Origin: Synaphobranchus kaupii
Lineage: Eukaryota > Chordata > Actinopteri > Anguilliformes > Synaphobranchidae
NCBI GenBank assembly: GCA_029718625.1
Contig: CM056376.1
Location: 88,182,333-88,246,332, forward strand
DNA length: 64,000 nt
Reading direction: 5' to 3'
A program made the translations under genes and the position numbers. The notes under the pieces were generated by a model. The model had not been told where the DNA came from, searched no databases, and was given only the letters and a program-made list of their open reading frames with translations. This document shows, in pieces, positions 36,181 through 47,406 of this stretch (the stretch's first letter is position 1; every line of letters starts with the position of its first letter).

Positions 36181-36820
36181 TGGCTATTACAGCACATTGC
36201 AGCTGACCCTCCTGTGACAGAATCCTAATATGCTGCATCTCATTAGAAGATGTAGTTGACAAAGGAATGAGAGTGATGCTAACACTGTAAACTGAAATAT
36301 ATACGTATATACATATATTGAAGCCCGTATATTAAAAAAACAGCGTTGCTCTATGTTGCGCCCATCTGATCCCAGTACATGCCTCAGCCTCAAGCTCAAA
36401 AAATGATAAGCCAATCACTATTCTGGAAATATGCAGGTACTGTGCCACTTCATGCATTATTTAAGGTACAGTACGAATCCATGTGAGACTAATGACTTGC
36501 AATTCTTGTACAATCGCTAGTGTTATATCACAGAAACAGTTCCAGCACAGCCCTGGGTTCAACAGCAGGTCTCTCAGTGCATTCTCTATACTTTTCCCCA
36601 TCTGGTCTTATAGCACACTTCTACAATTTCAATAGGAACAGCTTTCCCTGGCTTCAGCAATCTTATACTGAGGTAAGGTGACCATTTTGTTTACTTACTG
36701 TCCGTGTGCGTGTGTTTATGAACAAGAATGTGTGATTATATAATTGTGGATGGATATAAACACATACCCAGAGCATGTGTTTGGGTATGTGACTGTGTGT
36801 GCGTGTGCATTCACATATGT
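36181..36820. other. Intronic sequence, no gene recognised
   Basis: This contains a palindromic atatatacgtatatacatatat-like AT stretch near 36297-36318. Nothing else was recognised. Confidence 0.4.
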
Positions 36821-36824
36821 GTGT

Positions 36825-36832
36825 TTGGTGTG

Positions 36833-36884
<52 letters not shown>

Positions 36885-36910
36885 TGTGTATGTAGTGCGT
36901 GCGTGCGTAT
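36825..36910. repeat. (TGCG)n microsatellite
   Basis: About fourteen TGCG units (36829-36886) are followed by a decayed tail. This CpG-bearing tetranucleotide tract is flanked by degenerate TG repeats. Confidence 0.9.
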
Positions 36911-38081
36911 GTACCACGTGTGTGTCTGTGCACATGAGCCTGACCTGGCTCTTTGAACAAACACCGTGAGATACAATAATTAATGTATCACTTCAATTCA
37001 TTCTTTAGTAAAGCTTCAGAAAATAAAATAGGCATTTTGCTCTTTGCACAATAATCAAAGGCTTGTGCCTTTAGCAGAGAGAACCAGTAGCCATAGTTAC
37101 AGCCCTGGGGACACAGACTATATATCTCCCATCCTGCTGTCATGCGCGCCTCTCTAATTTATGTAGCAGTGACCATACTGCAACGCGTGCCAATATAGCA
37201 CCCTGTCGCCTCTCCTTTGCTTTTTTTCAGACAGCCAACTGTGGCTGTGGAAGAGTGAGGAGAGTAGCACTCCTCGTATATACTGCTAAGAACGATATTT
37301 TTTTTCCCATTTAAGATTTATCTAACCGCCATGGCACTTGGATGGCAGCAACAGAAACAGCACTGAAATGATGTTCTTCATTAGCACACAACTTAGATGC
37401 ATTCAGCAAAAATGACGAGTTATTTATTCAATTACATTTGCTGCATGGTATTGTTCCGAAACGCCGAGATTAATCTAGCCATGACTGCTATTGAATGAAA
37501 TGTCATTATGGTAACAGACAGACTCTCCAAAGAGGCCAATTTATTGCTTCCAGCTTGTCTGTTTTTTATCAGATCCAAAAAAAAAACACACACAAAAACT
37601 TTTCGGTTTCAACTATTGACATTGGACATTTCACTTGTTTTAAACAGACAAAAAGAGCTATTGTGAATCAAAATTCACATTTTTACTCTGTGTGCACCCC
37701 TATAAGAGAGATAAGCAGAATACCAGACGAACAGGCATCAGGGTTCTGAACTGACTGGTTTAAAGAACACAAACTATCAAGGAAGAACCTGATTAGGTTG
37801 TCACAAGCAATATAAAATACTGAATATGACTTTATAAATAGGTTTTTTGAAGTGAAGCAAAACCATTATTACTCTGCCGGGAGAATGTGTTATCACTGTT
37901 AAGTCTGACAGATTTTTTAAGTGACAGCGATAAAATTTTGCTCGTATGAAACTTCATAAAAAATGTCTCAGGCACTTTCCTCGAGTCTAGTTCAAGCCTA
38001 CAGTAGTCTGATTAGATTTGTCCTGATTACAAAAACGGAAACGTCATTCAAACCTGCTGTAGTGCGTTAAAGGTGACTTAC
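36911..38081. other. Intronic sequence immediately 3' of the first plxna4 coding exon
   Basis: AT-rich sequence leads up to the splice donor at 38081. No repeat or gene was recognised. Confidence 0.4.
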
Positions 38082-39293
38082 CGCACTGCTGCAAGGGATA
38101 TCCTTGACTTTGAGCCAAGCCAGGTCCAGTGTCCCTTCCCCCTTGTAGCAGGATTGCAGACGGTCTTTTATTCGCTCATTGATCTCCCTCAATGGGAACA
38201 CACAGAGCGCAGACTCCTGTGAGGCCTCTCGTGGGCGCCGTTTCTGGCCTTTGGAGAAGATGGCGTAGAGGACATCGTCGTCCGGGCCCACGCCCAGCGA
38301 GCGGGCCAGGATGGCCCCGGCCTTGGACAGGTAGGCGGCCTGGAGGAGGCGGTACTCCACCCCGCCTTTCACACAGCCCAGAGGCACCTCCACGTACGAG
38401 TTAAAGGCTGTGTCGTCCTTGCACAGGCGCACCAGCTTGGAGGTGTAGACCTGCTCGCGGGCAGCGGACGAGCCCGTCGCCGGGCCGCCCATCTCCGGCT
38501 GCAGTGTCAGAAAGTACACAAAACTGCCGCTCCCGAAGCCGTACACGTAGTAAATGTCGAAATCCGGCACCACGGTGAAGGTGTCCGACGGGATCTTGAT
38601 CATGGAGGCCACAAACTCGTCATGGAACACGTAGGCAAACATGCCCTCCTCCTCGGAGTTGCGAGCCAGCTTGCGGCTGGAAATGGTGGGAAAGTACTCC
38701 GGCTTGCCGTCCACGGCGGTGGCCACAAAGAGCTTGTCAGTAGCCGAGGCATCGGCGTAGGACACGATGACCCCGATGACGGAGCCGCTTTCATTGACGC
38801 CGGAGAGGTAGTGCTCCTTCCTGTGAGACGGTTCGCCCAGTTTGAAGAGGTCATCCAGCCGCAGCAGTTTGCAGATGCCCTGGAACAGGCTCCCACAGGC
38901 CAGCAGCCGGTTCTCCCGGTAGTCCACCAGCAGCATCTTGTTGACATTGTTGGTGAGGGCCAGCGGCTCGCCGCACGGCTGCACAATGCGTGGCGGGTAG
39001 CATTTGCGATTGTCGTCATCCGGCCCGGTCTGGTGGGATACCTGGACCTCCAAGGCCGGGGACAATTTGTAGATCCGGTTCACCGCCCCCAGGTACACGT
39101 TCCCATTCCGGGAGTCCACTGCCAAGTGGTTGAGGGTCCATTTAGGGTTTTCCACGTAGAACGTGCTGTATTCCCCATCAATGGCGTTCAGTGCGGTGGG
39201 CTGCTGTTGCCTGGACGCAGACAATGGAAGGGCCAGGACATGGAAAACACAATAAAAGGCCAAAGGGGTCCGTCTCCACGTAAAGGACACCAT
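38082..39293 (-). CDS. plxna4: Plexin-A4, first coding exon (signal peptide and most of Sema domain)
   Basis: This exon encodes the N-terminal 404 residues of a class A plexin, a cell-surface receptor that with neuropilins transduces class 3 semaphorin signals, or binds class 6 semaphorins directly, in axon guidance. Translation starts at the ATG at 39293-39291 (G at -3, G at +4). Residues 1 to about 27 are a hydrophobic signal peptide ([20 protein letters not shown]...). The Sema beta-propeller follows, with family landmarks [57 protein letters not shown] (an N-glycosylation sequon), [35 protein letters not shown] and [20 protein letters not shown]. The wording around [21 protein letters not shown] and [16 protein letters not shown] matches A4 better than my recollection of A1, A2 or A3. 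The exon ends at 38082 before a consensus donor (GCG|gtaagt), phase 0. Upstream in-frame residues back to 39365 come from a TTG codon and are 5' UTR. The paralogue call is from memory, not alignment. Confidence 0.93.
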
Positions 39294-39406
39294 GTCTCCA
39301 GACGACTCAGGGGTCTGACTCTCCCCCAGGATGGAAGAACAGCTCAATCCAGTACTTTCAGCCAATCAAAGATTAATCTCTTCTTTTACTGGAGGGCATT
39401 GTGTAC
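39294..39406 (-). other. plxna4: plxna4 5' UTR portion of first coding exon
   Basis: A strong 3' splice site (pyrimidine-rich tract ending gcttttacag at 39416-39407) precedes 113 nt of leader sequence before the ATG. This places the exon start at 39406 and implies at least one upstream non-coding exon. A stop codon (TAA at 39375-39373) lies in the leader but in the frame of a short upstream ORF. No other ATG lies between that stop and the main start. Confidence 0.75.
39373..39399 (-). promoter_or_regulatory. Upstream ORF of 8 codons in the plxna4 leader
   Basis: An ATG at 39399-39397 has A at -3 and opens a reading frame MPSSKRRD followed by TAA. It ends about 80 nt before the main start, which would allow reinitiation. 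It lies in the mature mRNA if the acceptor at 39406 is used, since the exon begins 7 nt upstream of it. Any effect on translation is inference. Confidence 0.4.
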
Positions 39407-42400
39407 CTGTAAAAGCACAGGGAAGAAGAAAAGGTCAAGGGTCAAATACAGCAGATAATACACAGAGAAATGCATTCACGTCAATGCACGCACACCGACA
39501 TGTAGAGTGAGAAGAAATAATAAATGACACTGGGGTCCACATTATTTACACTTCAAACATCTCGAAGAATGATGTGCAAATAGAGGTGGGAAAAGTCTAA
39601 TGTTTGGAAGAATACTGTTGGTATGAGTAACCTCATTCTCCATGAAGGGAATAGAAGTAGAACAGGAAGGAATTTCCCGTGAGGGTTATTATCTTGCCAG
39701 CAAGGTGGGGCAGGGATGCTCTGCATGCTCGGTGCATGCAGGGAAACCTCTGCCCTCGCACTGTCTCCCTCTTGAACCGCAAACATGCTTTGAGGAGTTT
39801 TACTCCTCCCCCCACTATGATGGAAGCGCTATCAGGCCAAAGATGGAACCTGTAATCTGGATAAAGACGGCCAACCTCTCACTCTCTTTTCAAATACGCT
39901 CAAATGTGTTGTCAGTTTAAGAGAAAAATTGCACAAAGAGAGTAAAAAGAGCAAGCTCGAGAGGAAGAGAAAGGAGGAAGAGAGGAGACTGAGAAGGAAA
40001 GGAGAGAAGGGGGCGGAAACAGGTTGGCCTTGTATCATTCATCAAGCTCCCCTGATATCAAACACGCACACATGCACACACATACACACAGACAGACACA
40101 CACATACACCCAGAGGAAATGATCTGAGCATTTTTACCAAACACAAAAGTCCCGTGAGAAATTGGTGCTCATTAACTACCCCCCCAGACATGTGGGTGCT
40201 GGTGATTATGAATCGTAAGGTCCTTGTTTACCTGGAAAGCTTCACTTACACCGTTAGATGCTATAGTGTGCAAATATACCAGGACGGCTTCACACTTTTC
40301 AAATGCAGAATGATTGCACAATGTGTGGGTAAATCAGTTCATTAGTTATAGGCTACGGCTGTCTTTTTATTATCTGACAGCAACCATTCTCTGTGACCAC
40401 ATGTCACTGGGAGCTTTCTCATAGATACAATATGGTGATCTTTGCTTTGGAATATTTTAGGGGGAAAGGATTTTTGAGCATGATTTCAAAATGGACAGTG
40501 TGATTTAAAAACAAGACAGTTTGTGCCAATGAGAATAGATGGAGGCTATTCACAGTGTGTTGTTGAGAAGGTCATACAAAATCCATAAAGTCAAATAAAA
40601 ACAACAACACTGTAAAGTGCATCAGAATAAAGTTTCAAATAACAAAATATTCTGATAGCATATATCCAAAAGCTCTCATTTACAATCCACTAGAGAAAGA
40701 GAGGTGAGGGAGAGAGAGGTAGAAAGCACTTCACAAGAACACAGAACACATCGATTTGTTGTAATATATGGCTGTTCTCCAAAACACCCTAAATTGCAGT
40801 GCACAGAACATTTAATTGCACTTAATTGAAAATAGTGGACAGCTAAGGTTGTAGATGCCATTTGCACCTGACCTGTGTGTGTGTGTGTGTGTGTGTATGT
40901 GTGTTTGCGTGCGTGAGCGCACATTTGCGTATGTGTGTGTGGGTGTGTGAGAGAGACATAGTTATTGTGTACTACTATGCATGAAAGCTATGCAGCAGCA
41001 TGCAAAGATGCATGCATGCATGTGCAAACACACGCATGTGCATGAATACTCAAACACATACACACACATGTACAAACATGCGCACACACACACACACACA
41101 GTCACACACACAAACACACGCACACATACACAGGCAAACACACACGCACAAACACATGCGCACGCACACACACACACAAGCACACACACGCACACACACA
41201 CAAGCACACACACGCACACACACACAAGCACACACACACACACACAGAAGAACCTGCTGGCTTTGGCACACTCATAATGCAGGACTGCAGGACTCAGCCC
41301 TGAATCAGTCAGTGACAGTTAATTATCTCTCCCATTGGGGAGCCTCGTTTATCTCCTATTTGTCTTTGCCCGCTGATCGTTGTATGTTATTAATTAAATC
41401 CACTATATTGTTGGGCACATGCCATTTCATACAGCATGCAGCCCTGCGTATTCAAACATATCATTTGATATGATATGTTACCAGTGCGTTGCCTCACATT
41501 GCTCCTGCCTTCCACTGCGGACAGCAGGAGGAGGTCACCACTGTGCATAGTAAACTCAGGTCTGCTGTAATTACATTGTTTCTGTTCTTTTCCAAGGACT
41601 CTGCACAGGCATAATTGTGATGCAGTGCTCAAAGCAGGTGATAAAATATGTGCAGGGATGCAGAAGGGAAGCGTTCCGATTGGATAACCCCCTAATGGAA
41701 GACACGACAAGCCTTGTGCCCCATTGCGCCAACTGGCTAACAACAGGTTCCCATAACCTCGGAGAAGTGTACATTTGTCCCACAGCCGTCACCTGCGTTG
41801 ATGACTAAGGTGTACTGAGGAGGGGGGTCCTGTTGTCTTATAGGTGGCCAAAAACATGTCAGATCTACTTCCAGAAATCATAAACCCATGGACCACATAC
41901 TGGGTGAACATCAAAGACTGCTAATGTATTCATGTCAACTGCCACACGCAAACTCACTCACATCTCGTATTTGGATGTAAAAAACAGCAGAAGATTACAC
42001 TAGGAGTCTGTTCACATGCCAAAAAATGGCTTATTTACACTTTCCTCTCCCTTATTTTTTATGTGTTTCCACACGCCACTGCTTGATATCGGTAAAATAG
42101 TCCTTCAGTAAAAACTAAATTGCAGGAACATTTCTACACTCTAAATATCCAAATTAAGAAGCATTATCCGAGCGAGAGCGATCTTCCAAAAAAAAAGGCA
42201 GAAAGAAAGATTGAAGACTGCATCTCTGGATGCTTCAGGCATGCAAAGAGATCCCTCTAATAGGAGCAACAGAGACAAGGCAGGTCAGAGTTACCCGTCA
42301 CAGTACAGGCTGAACAGTCGTAGCGGAAGCCCTCAGACTGACAAGGAGTTTTTTAACCTACATCTAGACACCAAAGGTTATTTGCCACAAGGTTTTGCAC

Positions 42401-43390
42401 TTAGACCGGAGCAAAATACAGGAGACGCACCCACATCAAGATTATGTATTAAACGGCATACAAATATTGGAACTGTTGAGACCTTGAGGGTTGTGATGAA
42501 AATGATGCATCTAAAATCAATGCGCAATTCATCTCCTGAACTGCAAATTCAATATGGACTTGACAGTGGTAGTCTGTACATTCTGGTAAGACTTCCAGAC
42601 TGACCGCACACATTCACACGGCTTTGTGAAGTTCTGTGGTATTCAGCACTTCTCGGGATGATGGATACTGTATGATATTATTACAACACTGAAATAATAT
42701 TGTAATTGGAGGGTTTTCCAGTCCTTTAGTACATTATAAGCAATGTTTCAAAAGTTACAGACTTATTTTAGAAAAAGGGGAACATACTGAAATGTTTTAA
42801 AAACCTTTTACTTCATATTTAGTTTTCTTCATATTATTTTCATTTCATTTTGGGCTATCCAATTAAGGGGAGGGTCGTTTGAATCAACATTCAGATGGTC
42901 TCGTGTCCCGTCGGGTAAAATCGCAGGCAGTACAAAATGCTTAAATACTTGAATAGACAAACAGATATTATTTAATTGGATATTTACATCCATAAGAACC
43001 TTGCAGGTCCTTAAACTTAATTCGATTTTTCCTCTGCAATGCAAACGCAAGTCTGTCTCCGAGATGTAACACGGTCTGACTGGCATGGCGGTTGATGGAT
43101 AGGCGGCAGTGTATAATGAATGCCAGAGGAACGAAAGCAGTAGACAGATACCAAGGAGAGAGAGAAAAGGAAGAGGTGCAGAGTGGGAGGCAGGGAAGGA
43201 GGGAGGGAGAGAAAGGAAGAAAGGCGGGGGGGGGGGGGGGGTGGAGCGTCTTTCACTGTCACGGTCCCCACGTTTGGTCACACGGCACTGAGCCGGTATA
43301 GATAAAAATGGCGCAGTGTAAGAAATTCAGACGGAGCCTCACGCTGAGATTTGGCAGAGATTGCGCAGATAACTGTCAGCACTAATTCCA
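39407..43390. other. plxna4 intron 1 / upstream sequence with AC microsatellites
   Basis: Low-complexity tracts include a purine block at about 39918-40018, AC-rich stretches at about 40060-40110, (TG)n at 40872-40900, AC-rich 41069-41250, and GA/poly-G at about 43140-43242. A 130-codon plus-strand frame (42211-42603) has no recognisable domain, lacks repeat content and is probably chance. No gene was recognised. Confidence 0.5.
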
Positions 43391-43399
43391 CACTGAGCC

Positions 43400-44530
43400 A
43401 TGCCTTCATCCAAGAGTTTTCTGATTTCCAATTTTAGAACGATTTCAGACGATTAAATATCGCTGCCTTGCTGGGAAGTAGTCCCCCCTCCATTGTCGGG
43501 GAGGTATAGCGTCCACGGTGGCAGCGTTTACAGCAGGCCATTCCAAATCAGTCCCGAGTCGTAACAGAGACTGAAAAGATGTTGCCCGGCATTAAGAGAT
43601 AGACCTGGATAATGGCGGACCATACGCACACGACAAGCTTTTTCACACCACAAAATGAGCCGTGACATTTGGACGGCTCCAAGATGCCATCACAGCCGAC
43701 ATTTCAGAAAGCGCATTACGGTCGGAATGCGGAGATGTGTCTTATATCTTAGGTGCACGGAACTCATCTCGCCCACCCGATGGTGCTGTGTGGCCTGTCA
43801 GGTAATTCCTCTGGCATGACTGAAATGATTAAAGTGGTGAAAATTATTGTAATCATGTAAACGCAAAAGTAGCTTACGAGCTCAGGGGAACCGTGCAATA
43901 CTCGCGGATAAAAACCCAGCTGTGAGGCCCGGAGAACGGCACACAACTCGGCGGACTCGACTCAAGCCCACAGGTCCACAGGCCACGGCCTAACGTGCGC
44001 AACCGAACACGCACGTCCGCAGATTGCATACAACCGCCACGTTCGATCGAACACGCGCGCCCCCAGAGTTAGGGGGAGAGGAAAAGCCCCCTATCCAGTT
44101 AAACCGCCGATCCACACTGCCATCCAAAGAGCATTATCCCCGGATATTACTATTCAGCTTTCATTACTGAAGGTCTTAAATGGGCTGATCCACACTGCTG
44201 CTAATGTGCACCCAGGCAGATGGGAGACTGATCCCTCAAGGACATCAGGGGAACAGGAGGAGGAGGAGGTGAACTCCACGCTTCCACCAAGATTTTCCCG
44301 CATTCGCTTTTGTCGAGGTTTTACTCGTCGCGATGCAGCCGAAAACCCGCCGCCGGGGGAGTGGAGAGCCGCGGATTTGAATCCGAATTGAAGCTGGGCG
44401 CTGCGATTTCATTGGCGAGCGCGCCGTACAGCTGGCGACCGTCTTAACCCAGCGTTCAAGGACGCGATACAAGAGCTCACACTCTGCAGCGACTCCCAAA
44501 AGGTCGCTTTTTACATTGCGCGTGAAAATA
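43400..44530. promoter_or_regulatory. CpG-rich block, candidate plxna4 5' exon/promoter region
   Basis: CpG is markedly enriched, especially 43900-44480 (for example cgtgcgcaaccgaacacgca, acgttcgatcgaacacgcgc, ccgccgccgggggagtggag). The leader of the coding exon begins at a splice acceptor, so a non-coding exon must lie upstream at higher coordinates. This block, 4.1-5.2 kb away, is the nearest CpG-rich candidate. A possible minus-strand donor (gagctc|gtaagc) occurs at about 43874-43879. The 62.1-62.6 kb block or sequence beyond the window are alternatives. Confidence 0.3.
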
Positions 44531-45663
44531 AAGAGTCAAAACACAACAATTCCAACCCACAAGGAAGCTGTGTTCGTTTACTTCAAGCGCAATACAAAGT
44601 AGGCCTTTGTCAGCTGCGTATATAATCAGTGTACAATTTCCACTGACTTCCATTTATGACAGGTACTGGTCACTAATGTTTGTGAGTATCCTTGTTCTCC
44701 AGAAAGCCAAATGGATAAGCGGTGGATATGTGTCACTCAGCAGAGTGCAGTAACATGTAAAGGTCCTAGACCTTTATTATCAGGGCAGAGCTCTCATGCT
44801 GTCACAGCCCCTGAGGAAGCACGGGAGCAACTATAGACGGCAGATGTGTAATTACAGGGGGAAAAATAATGGGATCATTTCCCACAATCATTTCCGTGCT
44901 CTTCCAAGAGAAGGTCCATTATTTGATTCCTGCTAGTTGAAGAGCAAGACCTTTCTATTCCTGATGAGGCTCCGCCTACTCACTCTGGGAACAATCAAGC
45001 AGGCCACTGACCTGAGATCAGCTGAGGGCGTCTCAGGGGTGGGTCCAAGTGTTGGATGTGGATTCATCATGTTTTTTGTTTTTTTAACTAAAGAAACATT
45101 CGAGCGTTGCTTGTAAACGTCCCGGTAAACATGAATCGTTCTCTGTGTACATGTTTATTCATATTTATCACCTTTGTGTTAAGTTATGAGATTTGAAAAG
45201 GGAAAGGTTGCTATATCACAAAACAGGGGAGGCAGGTGGAAATTACATTTGAACATTGTTTGACGATTTTCATCATGAATCAGGATATGAATCCTACATA
45301 CTTATTAAAAAATTAAACTTTGCATTCATCTACATCCCTGAGAGAAATCCATTAAATATTCACAATTTGCAGATACAGTAAGTATTCCCATTGTTTTGCA
45401 TACCATACCTAATTGACATGCAATTTTCACTTATTGTGTCATGTAAGGGTCATGCACTTTATGCCAATGACTTTGGTCTTGTAGTGTTGGAGCCCTGGTA
45501 TTGCTGCTTGCAGCTAAAGTTTATGATATAACATTAGCTAAGCTATAGCTAAGGACAAATGTTGATTAAACGCACACATTGGGTCTCTGTCCAACACACA
45601 TTGGGCCTCTGCATCCACCCCAAATAATTTTGGGTCTAGACTAGTGTGTGCAAAAAACAAGTG
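44531..45663. other. Non-coding sequence, no feature recognised
   Basis: AT-rich sequence with no identified gene or repeat family. Short repeated phrases (acacattgggtctctg / acacattgggcctctg near 45575-45615) are a minor tandem duplication. Confidence 0.4.
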
Positions 45664-45882
45664 CAGGGAATTAAATTTACTTGTTCACCCACTGGCCAGA
45701 GTAGCTTGTGGATTCTAAAAATCACCAGGTATTTCAACATTTTAACAGCCACATTACTTTTTACAATATAACACAACCTGATTGGTTACCAGCCAAAGTG
45801 GCTGCTAGAGTAAACATTTTTCCAGCCACAATCAGAAGTTTGGCAGCATTTGGCTGGTGGCTGGTGTTAATTTCACCCCCTG
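45664..45882. mobile_element. Decayed hAT-type MITE (about 219 bp)
   Basis: The left end cagggaattaaatttacttg is loosely mirrored by the right end, whose reverse complement is cagggggtgaaattaacacc. Internal ccagccaaagtggctgct and ttggctggtggctggtgtta words match a fish repeat I recall with CAGGG termini. No clear target-site duplication remains. Confidence 0.5.
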
Positions 45883-47052
45883 ATTAGCGTCCATCTTGAT
45901 ATCGGCCACGTGCTCAAAGCGACTTGGTCAAGGCCATGATCAGAGTCTCGATTTTGGTCTCTAACCTGTTGGTCTCAAACGCAGCTCTCCACTGCTGGAG
46001 AGTGACGTATATTGACCGCGTTATCGGTGCAGATAATGATGTTTTAACAGCATTAAAGAGCCGCTAGACCCCATCCGCAGTTTCCTGGTATTAGATTAGA
46101 CTCTACTCGGCATCCTGGTTTCCTGTCGAGATCTTAAGAGTTATTACTTTGGCCATGATGAATAAATATTCAATTAAGCAATATTCTTTTGGAAAACAAT
46201 AATCAGAGCCGATTAACCGCTGAAATTGTAGATGGAAATCAAAACAATCTCAATGAATGTTGACAATATGCTATCCATCCACTGAACCAATCTGATCATC
46301 AGGCTGCCCACAGAGATAAATACACTTCAAATTATACTGCCAATACAGTAATGAACAAACCCAGATCCCATTGGACCTTAGACATTCCTCAGTCTCAGAT
46401 ACTGTACATACTGTAGCTACAAGCTAATATAAAAAGCTAATAGAGGAGCTTAGGCCTATGTTATAATTCAGTACACGTACAATGTCATACTACACAAATG
46501 ATGATAACTGCTCAAAATCTATTTACAGGTAAATAAAGATTATGGCCAATATAATATAATTATGGCAACATACTGTATATGCGGCAGAGAGGCAATGCGT
46601 TTGATGTGCCTTTTGAGGCCGTAAACTAAACGAAAACGTCACGCTCAAAAAGCAGCCTAAAAATCATCATCTGAAATCTCTTCATATTTATTATTCATAT
46701 TAATTTATAATTTTTACCATTGAAACTAAGAAGCAAAACTATATGGAGATTGAGCAGCTCTCGAGACATGTGCTCTCTGTTAATTGATAGAGTAAACGAG
46801 TTGAAATATCATACATTTTAAAATATAGGTTTCTATATTTTGTTACAAAAGTACAGTTTGTGCATTTCTCCTTCATAAGGTGATGTCTGCTCATCGGCTT
46901 CTTCCACGGATGTAGAAACTTGAATGCGGTTTGCATTTGTGCAATACTGTAAAACATAGAGGCACTGCCATCAAGTACACGCCAATATGGCTAATCCAAT
47001 ACTGCTCATTGATATCAGCCCCAGAATGGTCATGTCGTGCTTCCATAAAAAT
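45883..47052. other. Non-coding sequence, no feature recognised
   Basis: Mostly AT-rich single-copy-looking sequence, with no convincing gene or repeat. Confidence 0.4.
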
Positions 47053-47266
47053 AATTGAAGACCCTGGTGCTAAAAGTACTGAAGTCACATTTTTAGACAA
47101 TTTCAAGTTGAGCATAGAAACATGCTCTATTTGTTTAGCTAAGTCCACCCTATAAATATTGTTAACAGAAAAGGTGCCTAAGCAATGCATAAAAACAGCA
47201 AAACTTTGATTTTCTCAAAATAGACATTTTGTGACTTCAGTACTTTTAGCACCAGGGTCTTCAATT
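47053..47266. mobile_element. MITE with perfect 37-bp terminal inverted repeats (214 bp)
   Basis: The first 37 bases (aattgaagaccctggtgcta, then aaagtactgaagtcaca; 47053-47089) are exactly the reverse complement of 47230-47266. The interior is AT-rich and non-coding. Perfect arms suggest recent activity. The target-site duplication is not clear, so the superfamily is undetermined. Confidence 0.8.
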
Positions 47267-47334
47267 GATTGATTAATGACAATAAAAGTTCAACATAAGT
47301 CATTGTGAAAGAGTGCTCTAACAACAATGGTTAT

Positions 47335-47406
47335 AGAGTAAGAGTGCATTGCTCTCAAAGACGGTCTTTCAGAGTAAGAGTGCATTGCTCTCAAAGACGG
47401 TCTTTC
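47335..47406. repeat. Perfect tandem duplication of 36 bp
   Basis: The unit agagtaagagtgcattgctc, then tcaaagacggtctttc, occurs twice back to back with no differences, indicating a recent duplication or a polymorphic two-copy site. Confidence 0.9.

Noticed and set aside
38600..39019. Reading frames overlapping the plexin exon on other frames (including the 278-codon plus-strand frame 38622-39458)
   Set aside because: These are shadows of the GC-rich plexin coding exon. The plexin frame has clear family similarity, and the others do not.
39294..39365. Extended N-terminus (AESTGLSC...) ahead of the plexin signal peptide
   Set aside because: It would need a TTG start. The ATG at 39293 has a good context and is followed at once by a signal peptide.
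42211..42603. 130-codon plus-strand frame
   Set aside because: It is not low-complexity, but no domain, splice sites or promoter were recognised. One frame of this length is expected by chance in 64 kb.
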